Shown one piece after another: positions 1 through 8,672 of a DNA stretch of 64,000 nucleotides (positions within the stretch are counted from its first letter, which is position 1; each line of letters opens with the position of its first letter). Origin of the DNA: DATFDN01 sp963762525 (GTDB taxonomy: Bacteria; Pseudomonadota; Alphaproteobacteria; Acetobacterales; Acetobacteraceae); contig CAVXKT010000011.1 of NCBI GenBank assembly GCA_963762525.1, positions 558,001 through 622,000 of the forward strand, given 5' to 3'. The notes below the pieces were generated by a model, which saw only the letters and a list, made by a program, of their open reading frames with translations, searched no databases and was not told where the DNA came from. The position numbers were made by a program, and so were the translations under genes.

Positions 1-56
1 GACTTGCTGCCGCCCCCGGGCCGGCCTAGGTGTCCCCCGGGTAACGGGGAACGGCC

Positions 57-1067
57 ATGGCGCAGGCCACGGAAAAGAGCAAACGCAGGCCGCGGCCCGA
101 AGCCGTATCCGACAAGGAGGCGCTGCTCGCCGCCTATCACGACATGGTGCTGATCCGCCGCTTCGAGGAGCGCGCCGGACAGCTTTACGGGATGGGTCTG
201 ATCGGCGGCTTCTGTCATCTCTACATCGGCCAGGAGGCGGTGGTCGTCGGCATGCAGATGGCGATCGGGCCGGGAGATGAGGTCATCACCTCCTATCGCG
301 ACCACGGCCACATGCTGGCCTGCGGCATGGATCCGAAAGGCGTCATGGCCGAGCTCACCGGTCGCCGCGACGGCTACTCGCACGGCAAGGGCGGCTCGAT
401 GCACATGTTCAGCAAGGAGCGGAATTTCTTCGGCGGGCACGGCATCGTCGGCGCGCAGGTGAGTCTCGGCACCGGTCTCGCGTTCAGCAATCAATATCGT
501 GGCAACGACCGCGTGTGCCTCACCTATTTCGGCGAGGGCGCGTCGAGCCAGGGCCAAGTATTCGAGAGCCTGAATATTGCCGCGTTGATGAAATTGCCGG
601 TTGTCTTCGTGATCGAGAACAATCGCTACGGCATGGGCACCAGCATCGAGCGCGCCTCGGCGTCGCGCGATCTGTCGCAAAACGGCGCGCCGTGGGGGAT
701 CCCGGGAAAGCAGGCGGACGGGATGGACGTGCTGGCGGTGAAGGCGGCCGGGGAACAGGCGGTGGCGCATTGCCGCGCCGGCAACGGGCCATTCCTGCTG
801 GAGCTGCGGACCTATCGTTACCGCGGCCACTCGATGTCCGACCCGGCCCGCTATCGCACCCGCGAGGAGATCAACCAGGTGCGTGAGCAGCATGACTGCA
901 TCGACGGCGCGCGCAAGGCGCTGCTGGGGATGGGCGTCGAGGAGGCCGAGTTGAAGGCCATCGATGACGCCGTGCGCGCGCGCATTCAGGAGACGGCGGC
1001 GTTCGCGCAGGCGAGCCCCGAACCGGACCCGCCGGAGCTGTGGACCGACGTGCTGCTGGAGGCCTGA
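57..1067 (+). CDS. pdhA: Pyruvate dehydrogenase E1 component, alpha subunit
   Basis: It encodes the thiamine-diphosphate-binding alpha subunit of pyruvate dehydrogenase, which decarboxylates pyruvate and passes the acetyl group to the lipoyl arm of E2. The 336-residue protein has the usual alphaproteobacterial length. It shows the early F-E-E-R segment, G-G-F-C-H-L-Y-I-G-Q-E-A and the diphosphate/Mg motif G-E-G-A-S followed about 30 residues later by E-N-N-R-Y-G-M-G-T. The phosphorylation-loop region Y-R-Y-R-G-H-S-M-S-D-P is intact. The ATG is preceded by an ACGGGGA ribosome-binding site. It opens a pdhABC operon, and pdhB starts three bases after its stop codon. No frame break was seen. Confidence 0.97.
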   Translation: MAQATEKSKRRPRPEAVSDKEALLAAYHDMVLIRRFEERAGQLYGMGLIGGFCHLYIGQEAVVVGMQMAIGPGDEVITSYRDHGHMLACGMDPKGVMAELTGRRDGYSHGKGGSMHMFSKERNFFGGHGIVGAQVSLGTGLAFSNQYRGNDRVCLTYFGEGASSQGQVFESLNIAALMKLPVVFVIENNRYGMGTSIERASASRDLSQNGAPWGIPGKQADGMDVLAVKAAGEQAVAHCRAGNGPFLLELRTYRYRGHSMSDPARYRTREEINQVREQHDCIDGARKALLGMGVEEAELKAIDDAVRARIQETAAFAQASPEPDPPELWTDVLLEA

Positions 1068-1070
1068 GCG

Positions 1071-2450
1071 ATGGCGACCGAAATCCTGATGCCGGCGCTC
1101 AGCCCGACCATGACCGAGGGCAAGCTCGCCCGCTGGCTCAAGAAGCCGGGCGAGGAGGTGAAGGCCGGCGACGTCATCGCCGAGATCGAAACCGACAAGG
1201 CGACGATGGAGGTGGAGGCGGTCGATGAGGGTCGGCTGGCACGCATCCTGATCGACGAGGGCACCGAGGGCGTGGCCGTCAACACGCCGATCGCGGTGCT
1301 GTCGGCGAACGGCGAGGACGTCGGGGCTCCCGCCCCTAAGGAGGCGCCGGCACTGCCCAAGGTGGCGGCCGAGGGTGAGGACGAGCGCGCCATCGCCAAG
1401 CGCGGCGCCGAGGGCGTGCGCGCCCCCGAGGCGCAAGCCTTGCCGGCGCCGGAGCCGGAGCGCGACTGGGGCCCGACCAAGTCCATAAGCGTGCGCGAGG
1501 CGTTGCGCGACGCGATGTCGGCGGAGATGCGTCGCGACGAGAGCGTGTTCCTGCTTGGCGAGGAGGTCGCGCAATATCAGGGCGCCTATAAGGTCAGCCA
1601 GGGGATGCTCGATGAGTTCGGCGCCCGCCGCGTGATCGACACCCCGATCACCGAGCATGGCTTCACCGGAATGGCGGTTGGCGCGGCGCTGAACGGGCTG
1701 CGTCCGATCGTCGAGTTCATGACCTTCAATTTCGCCATGCAGGCGATCGACCAGATCATCAACTCGGCGGCCAAGACGCTCTACATGTCGGGCGGGCAGA
1801 TGGGCTGCCCGATCGTGTTCCGCGGCCCGAACGGCGCCGCCTCGCGGGTCGCCGCACAGCACTCGCAGTGTTACGCCAGCTGGTATGCGCACGTGCCGGG
1901 CCTCAAGGTGGTGGCGCCGTGGTCCTCTGCCGATGCGCGCGGGCTGCTGCGGGCCGCCATCCGCGACCCGAACCCGGTGATCGTGCTGGAGAACGAGCTC
2001 TTGTACGGGCACAGCTTCGAGTGCCCGGTAGCCGAGGATTTCATCCTGCCGCTCGGGCGGGCGAAGGTCGAGCGCCCCGGCGATCGCGTCACCATCGTCG
2101 CCTTCGGCATCGTGGTGGGCGTTGCCATGAAGGCGGCCGAGACGCTGGCCGGCGAGGGGATCGAGGCGGAGGTGATCAATCTTCGCAGCCTGCGCCCGCT
2201 CGACACCGCCGCGATCATCGAGAGCGTGAAGAAGACCAATCGGGTGGTTTCGGTCGAGGAGGGTTGGCCGTTCGCCGGCATCGGCGCCGAGATCGCGATG
2301 CAAGTCATCGAGAACGCCTTCGATTGGCTGGACGCGCCCCCGGTTCGCGTGCACGGCCTCGACATCCCGCTGCCCTATGCCGCCAATCTCGAGCGGATGG
2401 CGCTGCCACAGCCGGAATGGGTGGCGGAAGCAGTCAAGAAGATACTCTGA
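1071..2450 (+). CDS. pdhB: Pyruvate dehydrogenase E1 component, beta subunit with N-terminal lipoyl domain
   Basis: It is the beta partner of PdhA. Residues 1-80 form a lipoyl domain with the lipoylation lysine in E-T-D-K-A-T-M-E-V. A charged Ala/Pro/Glu linker follows, and from about residue 147 the transketolase-type E1 beta domain (E-E-V-A-Q-Y-Q-G-A-Y-K, then D-T-P-I-T-E) runs to the C-terminus. The extra lipoyl domain makes it about 459 residues instead of about 330 and is characteristic of alphaproteobacterial E1 beta. The first 50 residues are nearly identical to the start of PdhC, so the lipoyl domain is a duplicated unit. The frame is intact. Confidence 0.97.
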   Translation: MATEILMPALSPTMTEGKLARWLKKPGEEVKAGDVIAEIETDKATMEVEAVDEGRLARILIDEGTEGVAVNTPIAVLSANGEDVGAPAPKEAPALPKVAAEGEDERAIAKRGAEGVRAPEAQALPAPEPERDWGPTKSISVREALRDAMSAEMRRDESVFLLGEEVAQYQGAYKVSQGMLDEFGARRVIDTPITEHGFTGMAVGAALNGLRPIVEFMTFNFAMQAIDQIINSAAKTLYMSGGQMGCPIVFRGPNGAASRVAAQHSQCYASWYAHVPGLKVVAPWSSADARGLLRAAIRDPNPVIVLENELLYGHSFECPVAEDFILPLGRAKVERPGDRVTIVAFGIVVGVAMKAAETLAGEGIEAEVINLRSLRPLDTAAIIESVKKTNRVVSVEEGWPFAGIGAEIAMQVIENAFDWLDAPPVRVHGLDIPLPYAANLERMALPQPEWVAEAVKKIL

Positions 2451-2463
2451 GGAAGGGCGCGCG

Positions 2464-3764
2464 ATGGCGACCAATATCCTGATGCCGGCGCTGAGCCCGA
2501 CCATGACCGAGGGCACGCTGTCGCGCTGGCTCAAAAAGGAAGGCGATGCGGTCCACTCCGGCGACGTGATCGCCGAAATCGAGACTGACAAGGCGACGAT
2601 GGAGGTGGAGGCGGTCGATGAGGGCGTGCTGGGAAAGATCCTGGTCGGCGACGGCACGCAAGGCGTGAAGGTGAATGATCCGATCGGCGTGCTGGTGGAG
2701 CCGGGCGAGAGCGTCGCCGCCGCCGCCCCGCCCGCCGCCCCCGCTTCCTCTCCGCCGCCCGCCCCGCCTTCTTCCGCGTCGGCCCCCGCACCGGTCACCC
2801 CGGCCGCGCCCGCCCGTTCGGCGAAGGGCAACGGCCACGACGCGGGGGAGCGCCAGTTCGTCTCGCCCCTGGCGCGGCGGATGGCGTTGCAAGCCGGGCT
2901 CGATCTGCGCGGCCTGACCGGGAGCGGGCCTAGCGGGCGGATCGTCAAGGCCGATATCGAAGCGGCCTTGCAGCGCCCGGCCGCGCCGCAGCCGAGCGCA
3001 TCGCAGCCCACCGCGGCGCCTACTCCCGCTCCGGCGGCCCGGCCGCCCGCGCCTTCGCCATCACCGCCCCGCATCGCGCGGTTCCCAACAGCACCATGCG
3101 CAAGGTCATCGCCCGGCGGCTCGCCGAGGCGAAGCAGACCATCCCGCATTTCTACGTCTCGATCGACATCGAGATCGACGCCTTGCTGAAGCTGCGTTCC
3201 GATCTCAACGCTCGCTCGCCGAAGGACGGCCCCGGCGCCTTCCGCCTCTCGGTGAACGATCTGCTCATCAAGGCCGCCGCGATCACGCTGCGCCGCATCC
3301 CGACGGTGAACGCGAGCTTCACCGACGAGGCGATCATCCTCTACGACGATGTGGATATCAGCGTCGCCGTCTCGATCCCGGACGGGCTCATCACGCCGAT
3401 CGTGCGCCGGGCCGACCAGAAGGGTCTTGCCGCGCTGTCCAACGAGATGAAGGGTCTGATCGAGCGCGCCAAGACCGGCAAGCTGAAGCCGGAGGAGTTC
3501 CAGGGCGGCGGCTTCTCGATCTCGAACATGGGCATGTACGGGGTCTCGGAATTCGCCGCCGTCATCAACCCGCCGCAGGCCGCGATCCTCGCCGTGGCGG
3601 CCGGCCAGCAACGCCCGGTGGTGAAGGACGGGCATCTGGCGGTCGCCACGATGATGACCTGCACCTTGTCAGTGGACCACCGCGCCGTGGATGGAGCGCT
3701 CGGCGCCGAGTGGCTGTCGGTGTTCAAGTCCATCGTCGAAGACCCGCTCGGCCTGATGCTCTAG
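2464..3764 (+). CDS. pdhC: Dihydrolipoamide acetyltransferase E2 of pyruvate dehydrogenase (one frame break)
   Basis: It is the E2 core of the complex, transferring acetyl from lipoate to CoA. The lipoyl domain spans about residues 1-80 (E-T-D-K-A), followed by an Ala/Pro linker. The E1/E3-binding domain is F-V-S-P-L-A-R-R-M-A...G-S-G-P-S-G-R-I, and the catalytic domain begins at M-R-K-V-I-A-R-R-L with the active-site D-H-R-A-V-D-G near the end. The N-terminal part reads in frame 1 and the catalytic part in frame 3. The switch lies in the Ala/Pro linker between about 2975 and 3060 and fits one missing base. The length is one short of a multiple of three. Because the gene is essential and both halves are well conserved, a sequencing error is more likely than a pseudogene. 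Confidence 0.9.
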
Positions 3765-4373
3765 CGGGGCGCGGAACATGGTCCACACCGGCGGTGCGTC
3801 CCGAAATGGTCGCGCCTGCTCGCGGATTTCGTAGCCGAGGCGGCGATAGAAGCCGTGATTGCGCGGATTCGGCGTCTCCAGGTAGCACGGCGTGCGCCTC
3901 GCGTCGGCAAGCGCGTGGACCGGTTGCAGAAGCGATTGGCCGATCCCTCGGCCGCGCAGTTTCTCCTTGACCGCGACGAACAACAGATACCAGTGCGGCT
4001 CGAGCGGGTGCAGAGCGCCGGCGGCGGTGAAGCCTCGCCACATCCCCTGCTCGGCGTCGGCCGAGATGTTGCGGATGCGTCTTCGAGTGAGCCGCCAGCG
4101 CAGCCGATCGGCGAGCCCGGGCGTAAACTCCCCGGGGGGCGCCCAAATGGCAGCGCCGAGAATGTCGTCGCCGTCCAATGCCAGCCACGCGCCGCCACGC
4201 CGAACGGCGCCTCTCAGTGCGTCATCCATGCATATGTCCAGCGCCCGCACGCGATCCGCTTGGTTCGGGAAGAAGTGGCGAAAGATCGGATCATCGTCGA
4301 AGGCTCGCCGGAGCAGCCCCACCGCGCCCGCTCGCTGCGCACGACACACCTCAGCAGTGATCAGCGGCTCCAT
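3669..4373 (-). CDS. GNAT family N-acetyltransferase
   Basis: It is a predicted acetyl-CoA-dependent N-acetyltransferase of about 234 residues with unknown substrate. The central L-L-F-V-A-V-K segment is followed by the pantetheine-binding R-G-R-G-I-G and then by N-P-R-N-H-G-F-Y-R-R-L-G-Y, the usual motif B region. I chose the ATG at 4373 because GAGG lies about six bases upstream; an ATG 22 codons earlier is possible. The gene is convergent to pdhC and its last 32 codons lie antisense to the pdhC 3' end. That is unusual and may reflect a lost stop codon through an indel near 3770. It separates lpdA from the rest of the pyruvate dehydrogenase genes. Confidence 0.85.
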   Translation of the reverse strand: MEPLITAEVCRAQRAGAVGLLRRAFDDDPIFRHFFPNQADRVRALDICMDDALRGAVRRGGAWLALDGDDILGAAIWAPPGEFTPGLADRLRWRLTRRRIRNISADAEQGMWRGFTAAGALHPLEPHWYLLFVAVKEKLRGRGIGQSLLQPVHALADARRTPCYLETPNPRNHGFYRRLGYEIREQARPFRDAPPVWTMFRAPLEHQAERVFDDGLEHRQPLGAERSIHGAVVH

Positions 4374-4478
4374 TTTGAGCCTCGCCGGGATAGTGACATT
4401 CTCTAAAGAGAGCGTATGCAACCGGGTTAAACGAATCAATAAATTGTAAGGCTATTCCTCACAAAAAGGCTGGGATCC

Positions 4479-5882
4479 ATGGCGGAACAGCAACGCTTTG
4501 ATCTGATCGTGTTGGGGGGTGGCCCCGGCGGCTACGTGGCGGCAATTCGCGCTGCCCAATTGGGAATGAAAACCGCCGTGGTGGAGCGGGAACATCTGGG
4601 CGGCATCTGCCTGAACTGGGGCTGCATCCCGACCAAGGCGCTGCTGCGCACGTCGGAGATCAACCATCTGCTGCATCATCTCCCCGAATATGGTTTCGCA
4701 GCCGACAATCCTCGGTTCGAGCTCGGCAAGGTGGTGAAGCGCTCCCGGGCGGTGGCCAAGCAGCTCTCCTCGGGGGTCGGACACCTGCTGCGCAAGAACA
4801 AGGTTACGGTCATCGACGGCGCCGGCCGGCTCGATGGCGGACAAACTCTCGCCGTCGAGAAGGACGGCAAGCAAGCGGCAAACCTGCGGGCGCCGCATAT
4901 CGTGCTCGCGACCGGCGCGCGAGCGCGCCAGATCCCGGGCCTGGAGGCGGACGGCAAGCTGATCTGGTCCTATAAGGAGGCGATGGTCCCGCCGACATTG
5001 CCGAAATCGTTGCTGGTGGTGGGATCGGGCGCGATCGGCATCGAGTTCGCGAGCTTCTACCGCAACATGGGCGCCGAAGTGACGGTCGTGGAGGTGCTCG
5101 ATCGCATCTTGCCGGCCGAGGATGAGGAGATCGGCGCTTTCGCGCGCAAGGCGTTCGAGCGCCAGGGAATGCGCATCTTCACCGGCGCCTTGGTGAAGGC
5201 CGGGCAAAAGGCCGCCGACAGCGTCACCGCCCGCGTCGAAACCGACGGCAAGGAGCACGAGATCACCGTCGAGCGGGTCATCTCGGCGGTCGGCATCGTC
5301 GGCAATGTCGAGGGGATCGGCATCGAAGGCACCGGGGTCGCGGTGGAGCGCACCCACGTCGTCGCCGACGGCTTCGGGCGCACCGGCGAGCCCGGCGTCT
5401 ACGCCATCGGCGACCTCGCCGGACCGCCCTGGCTCGCCCACAAGGCGAGCCACGAGGGCGTCGTCTGCGTCGAGGCGATCGCCGGGCTGAACGACGTCCA
5501 TCCGCTGGACATGACCAATGTCCCCGGCTGCACCTATTGCCGCCCGCAGATCGCTTCGGTCGGACTGACCGAGCAGCGCGCCCGCGAGGCCGGTCACGAG
5601 CTGCGCGTCGGCCGCTTCCCGTTCATCGGCAACGGCAAGGCGATCGCCATGGGCGAGCCCGAGGGCATGGTGAAGACGGTGTTCGACGCCAAGACGGGCG
5701 AACTCCTGGGCGCCCACATGATCGGCGCCGAAGTGACCGAGATGATCCAGGGCTATGTCGTCGCCCGCACCTTGGAGAGCACGGAGGCGGAGCTGATGCA
5801 CAGCGTGTTTCCGCACCCGACGATCTCGGAGACCATGCACGAGGCGGTGCTGGCCGCCTACGGGCGGGCAATTCATTACTGA
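4479..5882 (+). CDS. lpdA: Dihydrolipoyl dehydrogenase (E3)
   Basis: This flavoprotein reoxidises dihydrolipoate in the 2-oxoacid dehydrogenase complexes using NAD+. The 467-residue protein has the FAD motif G-G-G-P-G-G-Y, the redox disulfide C44-L-N-W-G-C49, the NAD-binding G-S-G-A-I-G-I-E, the A-I-G-D-L-A second FAD motif and the C-terminal H-P-T-I-S-E catalytic His/Glu pair. It is in frame throughout and is downstream of pdhABC but separated by the opposing GNAT gene. The 105-base divergent spacer before it is AT-rich compared with the surroundings and probably holds its own promoter. Confidence 0.97.
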   Translation: MAEQQRFDLIVLGGGPGGYVAAIRAAQLGMKTAVVEREHLGGICLNWGCIPTKALLRTSEINHLLHHLPEYGFAADNPRFELGKVVKRSRAVAKQLSSGVGHLLRKNKVTVIDGAGRLDGGQTLAVEKDGKQAANLRAPHIVLATGARARQIPGLEADGKLIWSYKEAMVPPTLPKSLLVVGSGAIGIEFASFYRNMGAEVTVVEVLDRILPAEDEEIGAFARKAFERQGMRIFTGALVKAGQKAADSVTARVETDGKEHEITVERVISAVGIVGNVEGIGIEGTGVAVERTHVVADGFGRTGEPGVYAIGDLAGPPWLAHKASHEGVVCVEAIAGLNDVHPLDMTNVPGCTYCRPQIASVGLTEQRAREAGHELRVGRFPFIGNGKAIAMGEPEGMVKTVFDAKTGELLGAHMIGAEVTEMIQGYVVARTLESTEAELMHSVFPHPTISETMHEAVLAAYGRAIHY

Positions 5883-5902
5883 GTGCGCTCGGGTGGCACT
5901 CC

Positions 5903-5921
5903 GCCGGCCGAGAAAGCCGGC
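5903..5921. terminator. Possible hairpin between convergent lpdA and xthA
   Basis: Two copies of GCCGGC flank a seven-base A-rich loop (CGAGAAA) between the stop codons of two convergent genes. The hexamer is itself palindromic, so the arms pair. No T-run follows on either strand, so intrinsic termination is only a guess from the position. Confidence 0.35.
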
Positions 5922-5924
5922 CGA

Positions 5925-6719
5925 CTACAACGCCAGATCCACCGCCACCGGCACATGATCCGACCCTTGCGGCCAGTCACGTGCGTCGCGCAGGACGACG
6001 TGGCCGCACACAGCCGGCAGCAGGTCGGGGGTGATCCAGACATGATCGAGCCGCCGGCCGCGGTCGGAGGCGCGCCAGTCGCGGTTGCGGTAGGACCACC
6101 AGGTGAACAGCTTGCCCGCGGGCTGGCGGTGGCGGATGGCATCGACGAACCCCGTCGCCTGCCAGGCGAGCAGCCCCGCCGTCTCCTCCGGCGTGTGGCT
6201 GACCACCTTCAAAAGCTGCCGATGGCTCCAGACATCGTGCTCCAACGGCGCAATATTGAGATCGCCGGCGAGCACCGCGCGCCGCGGCGGCCGGGCGGCG
6301 AACCACGCCCGTGCCTCGGCCACGAAGTCGAGCTTATGGGCGAATTTGGGGTTTTCCCGCCGGTCGGGGATATCGCCGCCGGCGGGGACATAGAAATCGT
6401 GCAGCTCGATCGCGCCGTCGGCGGCGGCGAGGCGCACCGCCAGATGGCGGCAGTCGCCGCGGGCGCACCAGTCCGGCGCCTCCAGCACCTCGATCGGCCG
6501 GCGCGACAGGATCGCCACCCCGTTATACCCCTTCATGCCGCGAAACACGGCGTGGGGAAGGCCTAGCGCCGCCGGCGCCTCGGCCGGAAACAGCGCGTCC
6601 GGCACCTTGGTCTCCTGCAGGCAGAGAACGTCGGGCGCGAGCGCCGCCACCAGCGCGCGGACCAGCGGCAGGCGCAGGCGCAGCGAGTTGATGTTCCAGG
6701 TCGCGATCCGCAGCGCCAA
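5925..6719 (-). CDS. xthA: Exodeoxyribonuclease III (AP endonuclease family)
   Basis: This Mg-dependent AP endonuclease/3'-5' exonuclease acts in base excision repair. Its 264 residues carry all EEP-family landmarks in order: I-A-T-W-N-I-N-S at the N-terminus, Q-E-T-K-V, the G-D-L-N-I-A-P metal/phosphate motif, and the terminal G-S-D-H-V-P-V catalytic His. I chose a TTG start at 6719, seven bases after the stop of the upstream hydrolase gene, because the conserved protein begins there. The frame stays open further upstream, but only as antisense-like sequence over the neighbour. It is co-directional with lolA, as in many Rhodospirillales. Confidence 0.93.
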   Translation of the reverse strand: MALRIATWNINSLRLRLPLVRALVAALAPDVLCLQETKVPDALFPAEAPAALGLPHAVFRGMKGYNGVAILSRRPIEVLEAPDWCARGDCRHLAVRLAAADGAIELHDFYVPAGGDIPDRRENPKFAHKLDFVAEARAWFAARPPRRAVLAGDLNIAPLEHDVWSHRQLLKVVSHTPEETAGLLAWQATGFVDAIRHRQPAGKLFTWWSYRNRDWRASDRGRRLDHVWITPDLLPAVCGHVVLRDARDWPQGSDHVPVAVDLAL

Positions 6720-6726
6720 CGCGCGG

Positions 6727-7491
6727 TCAGGCCGCGGCGGCGGTGAGGCCGAGACGGAGGCGAACGGCGTCGGCGAAGGCCGCGAAGATGCGGCGCGACA
6801 CCGCGTCGGTCTGGAAGTCGTATTCCGGATGCCACTGCACGCCGACCGCGAAGCCCGGCGCATTGGCGACCCGCACCGCCTCGATGAGCCCGTCGGGCGC
6901 CATGCCCTCGGCCACCAGACCGGGTGCCAGGCGATCAATACCCTGATTGTGCAGTGAGTTAACCGCGATCTCGCTCGCCCCCGCCAGTCGGTGCAGCCAG
7001 GTACCGGGAACCACGCGGATGGCGTGCGCCTTGCCGATCCGCACCTTGCTGCTGGCTTGCAGCGGCGTCGAATGGTCGAGCCGGCCGGGCAGCTCCTGGA
7101 TGCGCTGATGGAGGCTGCCGCCGAGCGCCACGTTCAGCTCCTGCAAGCCGCGGCAGATCGCCAGCACGGGCACGCCGGCGGCGATCGCCGCCCGGATCAG
7201 CGGCAGGGTGGCGGCGTCACGCGCCGGGTCCTCGTGCACGCCCTCGGGATGCGGCGGGCCGCCATAGAGGCTCGGCTGCACGTTCGACCGGCTGCCGGTC
7301 AGTATAATGCCGTCCAGGCGACCGAGCAGCGTCTCGGTGCAAGCGGCACTGCCGCTGGCCGGGATCAGGACGGGGACCGCCCCGATGACCTGCTCGGTGG
7401 CGCGGATGTAAGTATCCGAAGCCGCATGGTTCGGCATGCCGAACACGCCGAACTGCTTGGTGCAGCAACTGATGCCGATCAGCGGTTTCAC
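6727..7491 (-). CDS. Class-I glutamine amidotransferase-like hydrolase (peptidase C26, PuuD-like)
   Basis: It is predicted to hydrolyse a gamma-glutamyl amide bond, as PuuD does for gamma-glutamyl-GABA. The nucleophile elbow is A-I-C-R-G-L-Q-E-L-N, with cysteine as nucleophile. The catalytic His/Glu pair is in V-Q-W-H-P-E-Y, and the N-terminus P-L-I-G-I-S-C-C is typical of the family. Its 254 residues match the family length. No polyamine-degradation genes are nearby, so the substrate is uncertain. It lies between lolA and xthA on the same strand, and its stop is only a few bases from the xthA start. Confidence 0.88.
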   Translation of the reverse strand: MKPLIGISCCTKQFGVFGMPNHAASDTYIRATEQVIGAVPVLIPASGSAACTETLLGRLDGIILTGSRSNVQPSLYGGPPHPEGVHEDPARDAATLPLIRAAIAAGVPVLAICRGLQELNVALGGSLHQRIQELPGRLDHSTPLQASSKVRIGKAHAIRVVPGTWLHRLAGASEIAVNSLHNQGIDRLAPGLVAEGMAPDGLIEAVRVANAPGFAVGVQWHPEYDFQTDAVSRRIFAAFADAVRLRLGLTAAAA

Positions 7492-7556
7492 CGTCTTCCG
7501 AGTCCCTGAAGCCGGAACAATCTATCATAAATGAGGCGGAAAAGGGTCACAACCAT

Positions 7557-8198
7557 TTACCCTGACCCGCCGCCTTGCTGCGGGTTCACCATCGGGGCAT
7601 TCGGCTCGAACAGCCCCGGATCGAAATGCCCGCCGAGATGAACATCGGTCAGCGACACCGTGGTGCGCTGCCCTTGGGCGTCGGTGACGGTCCATTGCCG
7701 CAGGCTGAGCGGATCGGTGGCCAGGGTAAGCGTCAGGCTGCCTTCACCGGGATTGGCGCGCCGGACCAGGGTGAGTTGCACCTCGCCGGGCAGGCGCCGG
7801 ACGCCGGACACCTCCAACCCGCCCCCGGTAAGATCGATATGCGGGGCCAGCAAAATGCCGAGCGGGGTCTGCCCGATCGGGATATTACTGGTCTGGCCGA
7901 GCTTGCTGTCGCTGAACAGCACGAAGCCGTGCCCGGCGACCAGCAGCAGCGGGGTCGGCGGATCATACTGGAAGCGCATCCGCCCGGGGCGTTCCAGCCA
8001 CGCCGTGCCGCTCGTAACCGCACCATTGGGTGCGACCTGGAGAAACCGCGCCTTCAGGCTGTGCAGCGCGTTCAGATAGTCCTGGACGCGGGCGATCACG
8101 GCGGCGTCCGCGGGCTGTTCGGCGACCGGCCCGGCCGACGCGGCGAGACAGGCGACCGGCGCGAACGCCAGCAGACACAGCAGGGCGAGGCGTTTCAT
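7557..8198 (-). CDS. lolA: Outer-membrane lipoprotein carrier protein (LolA family)
   Basis: It is a periplasmic chaperone that carries lipoproteins from LolCDE to the outer membrane. The 213-residue protein starts with a clear signal peptide (M-K-R-L-A-L-L-C-L-L-A-F-A). It then has the LolA hallmarks: Y-L-N-A-L-H-S-L-K-A-R-F near the start, G-T-A-W-L-E-R-P-G-R-M-R-F-Q-Y, and a later L-T-L-A-T-D-P-L-S-L-R-Q-W-T-V-T-D-A-Q-G. The start at 8198 fits the signal peptide; the open frame upstream is not convincing. It is followed on the same strand by the C26 hydrolase and xthA. Confidence 0.9.
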   Translation of the reverse strand: MKRLALLCLLAFAPVACLAASAGPVAEQPADAAVIARVQDYLNALHSLKARFLQVAPNGAVTSGTAWLERPGRMRFQYDPPTPLLLVAGHGFVLFSDSKLGQTSNIPIGQTPLGILLAPHIDLTGGGLEVSGVRRLPGEVQLTLVRRANPGEGSLTLTLATDPLSLRQWTVTDAQGQRTTVSLTDVHLGGHFDPGLFEPNAPMVNPQQGGGSG

Positions 8199-8430
8199 GC
8201 AAAGTGATGTGGCATCCGGGCCGGCGGTTTGCAGCCCGGACAACGGCGAGGAGCCATGCCCGGGGCGCGGCGCCGGAGCGGGAGGGCTCCGTCCGGCCCG
8301 GCGCACCTGGAACTCGCGCGCCAGAGGGCCAGGTTGACCCGAGACAATCCGTTCTCTTTCCAGAACGGCGTGCCCCATCTCCGTGCCCCGCTCCAGGGGT
8401 GCAGTCCAGGTTCCCGGCCCGGGGCAAGCG

Positions 8431-8570
8431 CGTACACAACCGGGATGGCAACCTCAAAACCGCGTACACAATCGGCTTGCGCAACCCCAAACCGCGTACA
8501 CAATCGGTCTGCGGCACCCGAAAGCGTGTACACAACGTGGCCTGCCGCACCGCGAGAACGTGTACACAAC
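8431..8570. repeat. Five-copy 32-bp periodic repeat with a GTACACAA core
   Basis: The core TACACAA occurs at 8433, 8465, 8497, 8529 and 8562, so the spacing is 32, 32, 32 and 33 bp, about three helical turns. The two right-hand copies carry the palindrome GTGTACAC; the left three read CGTACACAA. The spacer sequences are only loosely similar. The array lies in the 474-bp gap 8199-8672, between the lolA start and the end of the PLP decarboxylase gene. Nothing else recognisable was found in that gap. The spacing suggests an operator array for a dimeric regulator, but no regulator gene is nearby. Confidence 0.6.
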
Positions 8571-8672
8571 GCGCCGGCCTGCCTGGGCGGCCTCGGCGGC
8601 GTGGAAACGGCTTGCCCCGCATCAGGCGGGTCGCTTGCGACCGTCCATCGGCGAGCGGCCGCGTTTCGCCGT

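Noticed and set aside
2975..3060. Programmed frameshift in pdhC
   Set aside because: There is no slippery heptamer followed by structure, and many other genes in the window break in the same way, so an indel error is simpler.
4452..5876. A 474-codon open frame antisense to lpdA
   Set aside because: lpdA is unambiguous and intact. In high-GC DNA the antisense frame opposite a real gene stays open by codon bias; its product is a compositional His/Asp/Arg-rich string with no motif.
8431..8570. CRISPR array
   Set aside because: The conserved part is only about 10 bp, the spacers about 22 bp are similar to each other, and no cas gene is nearby.
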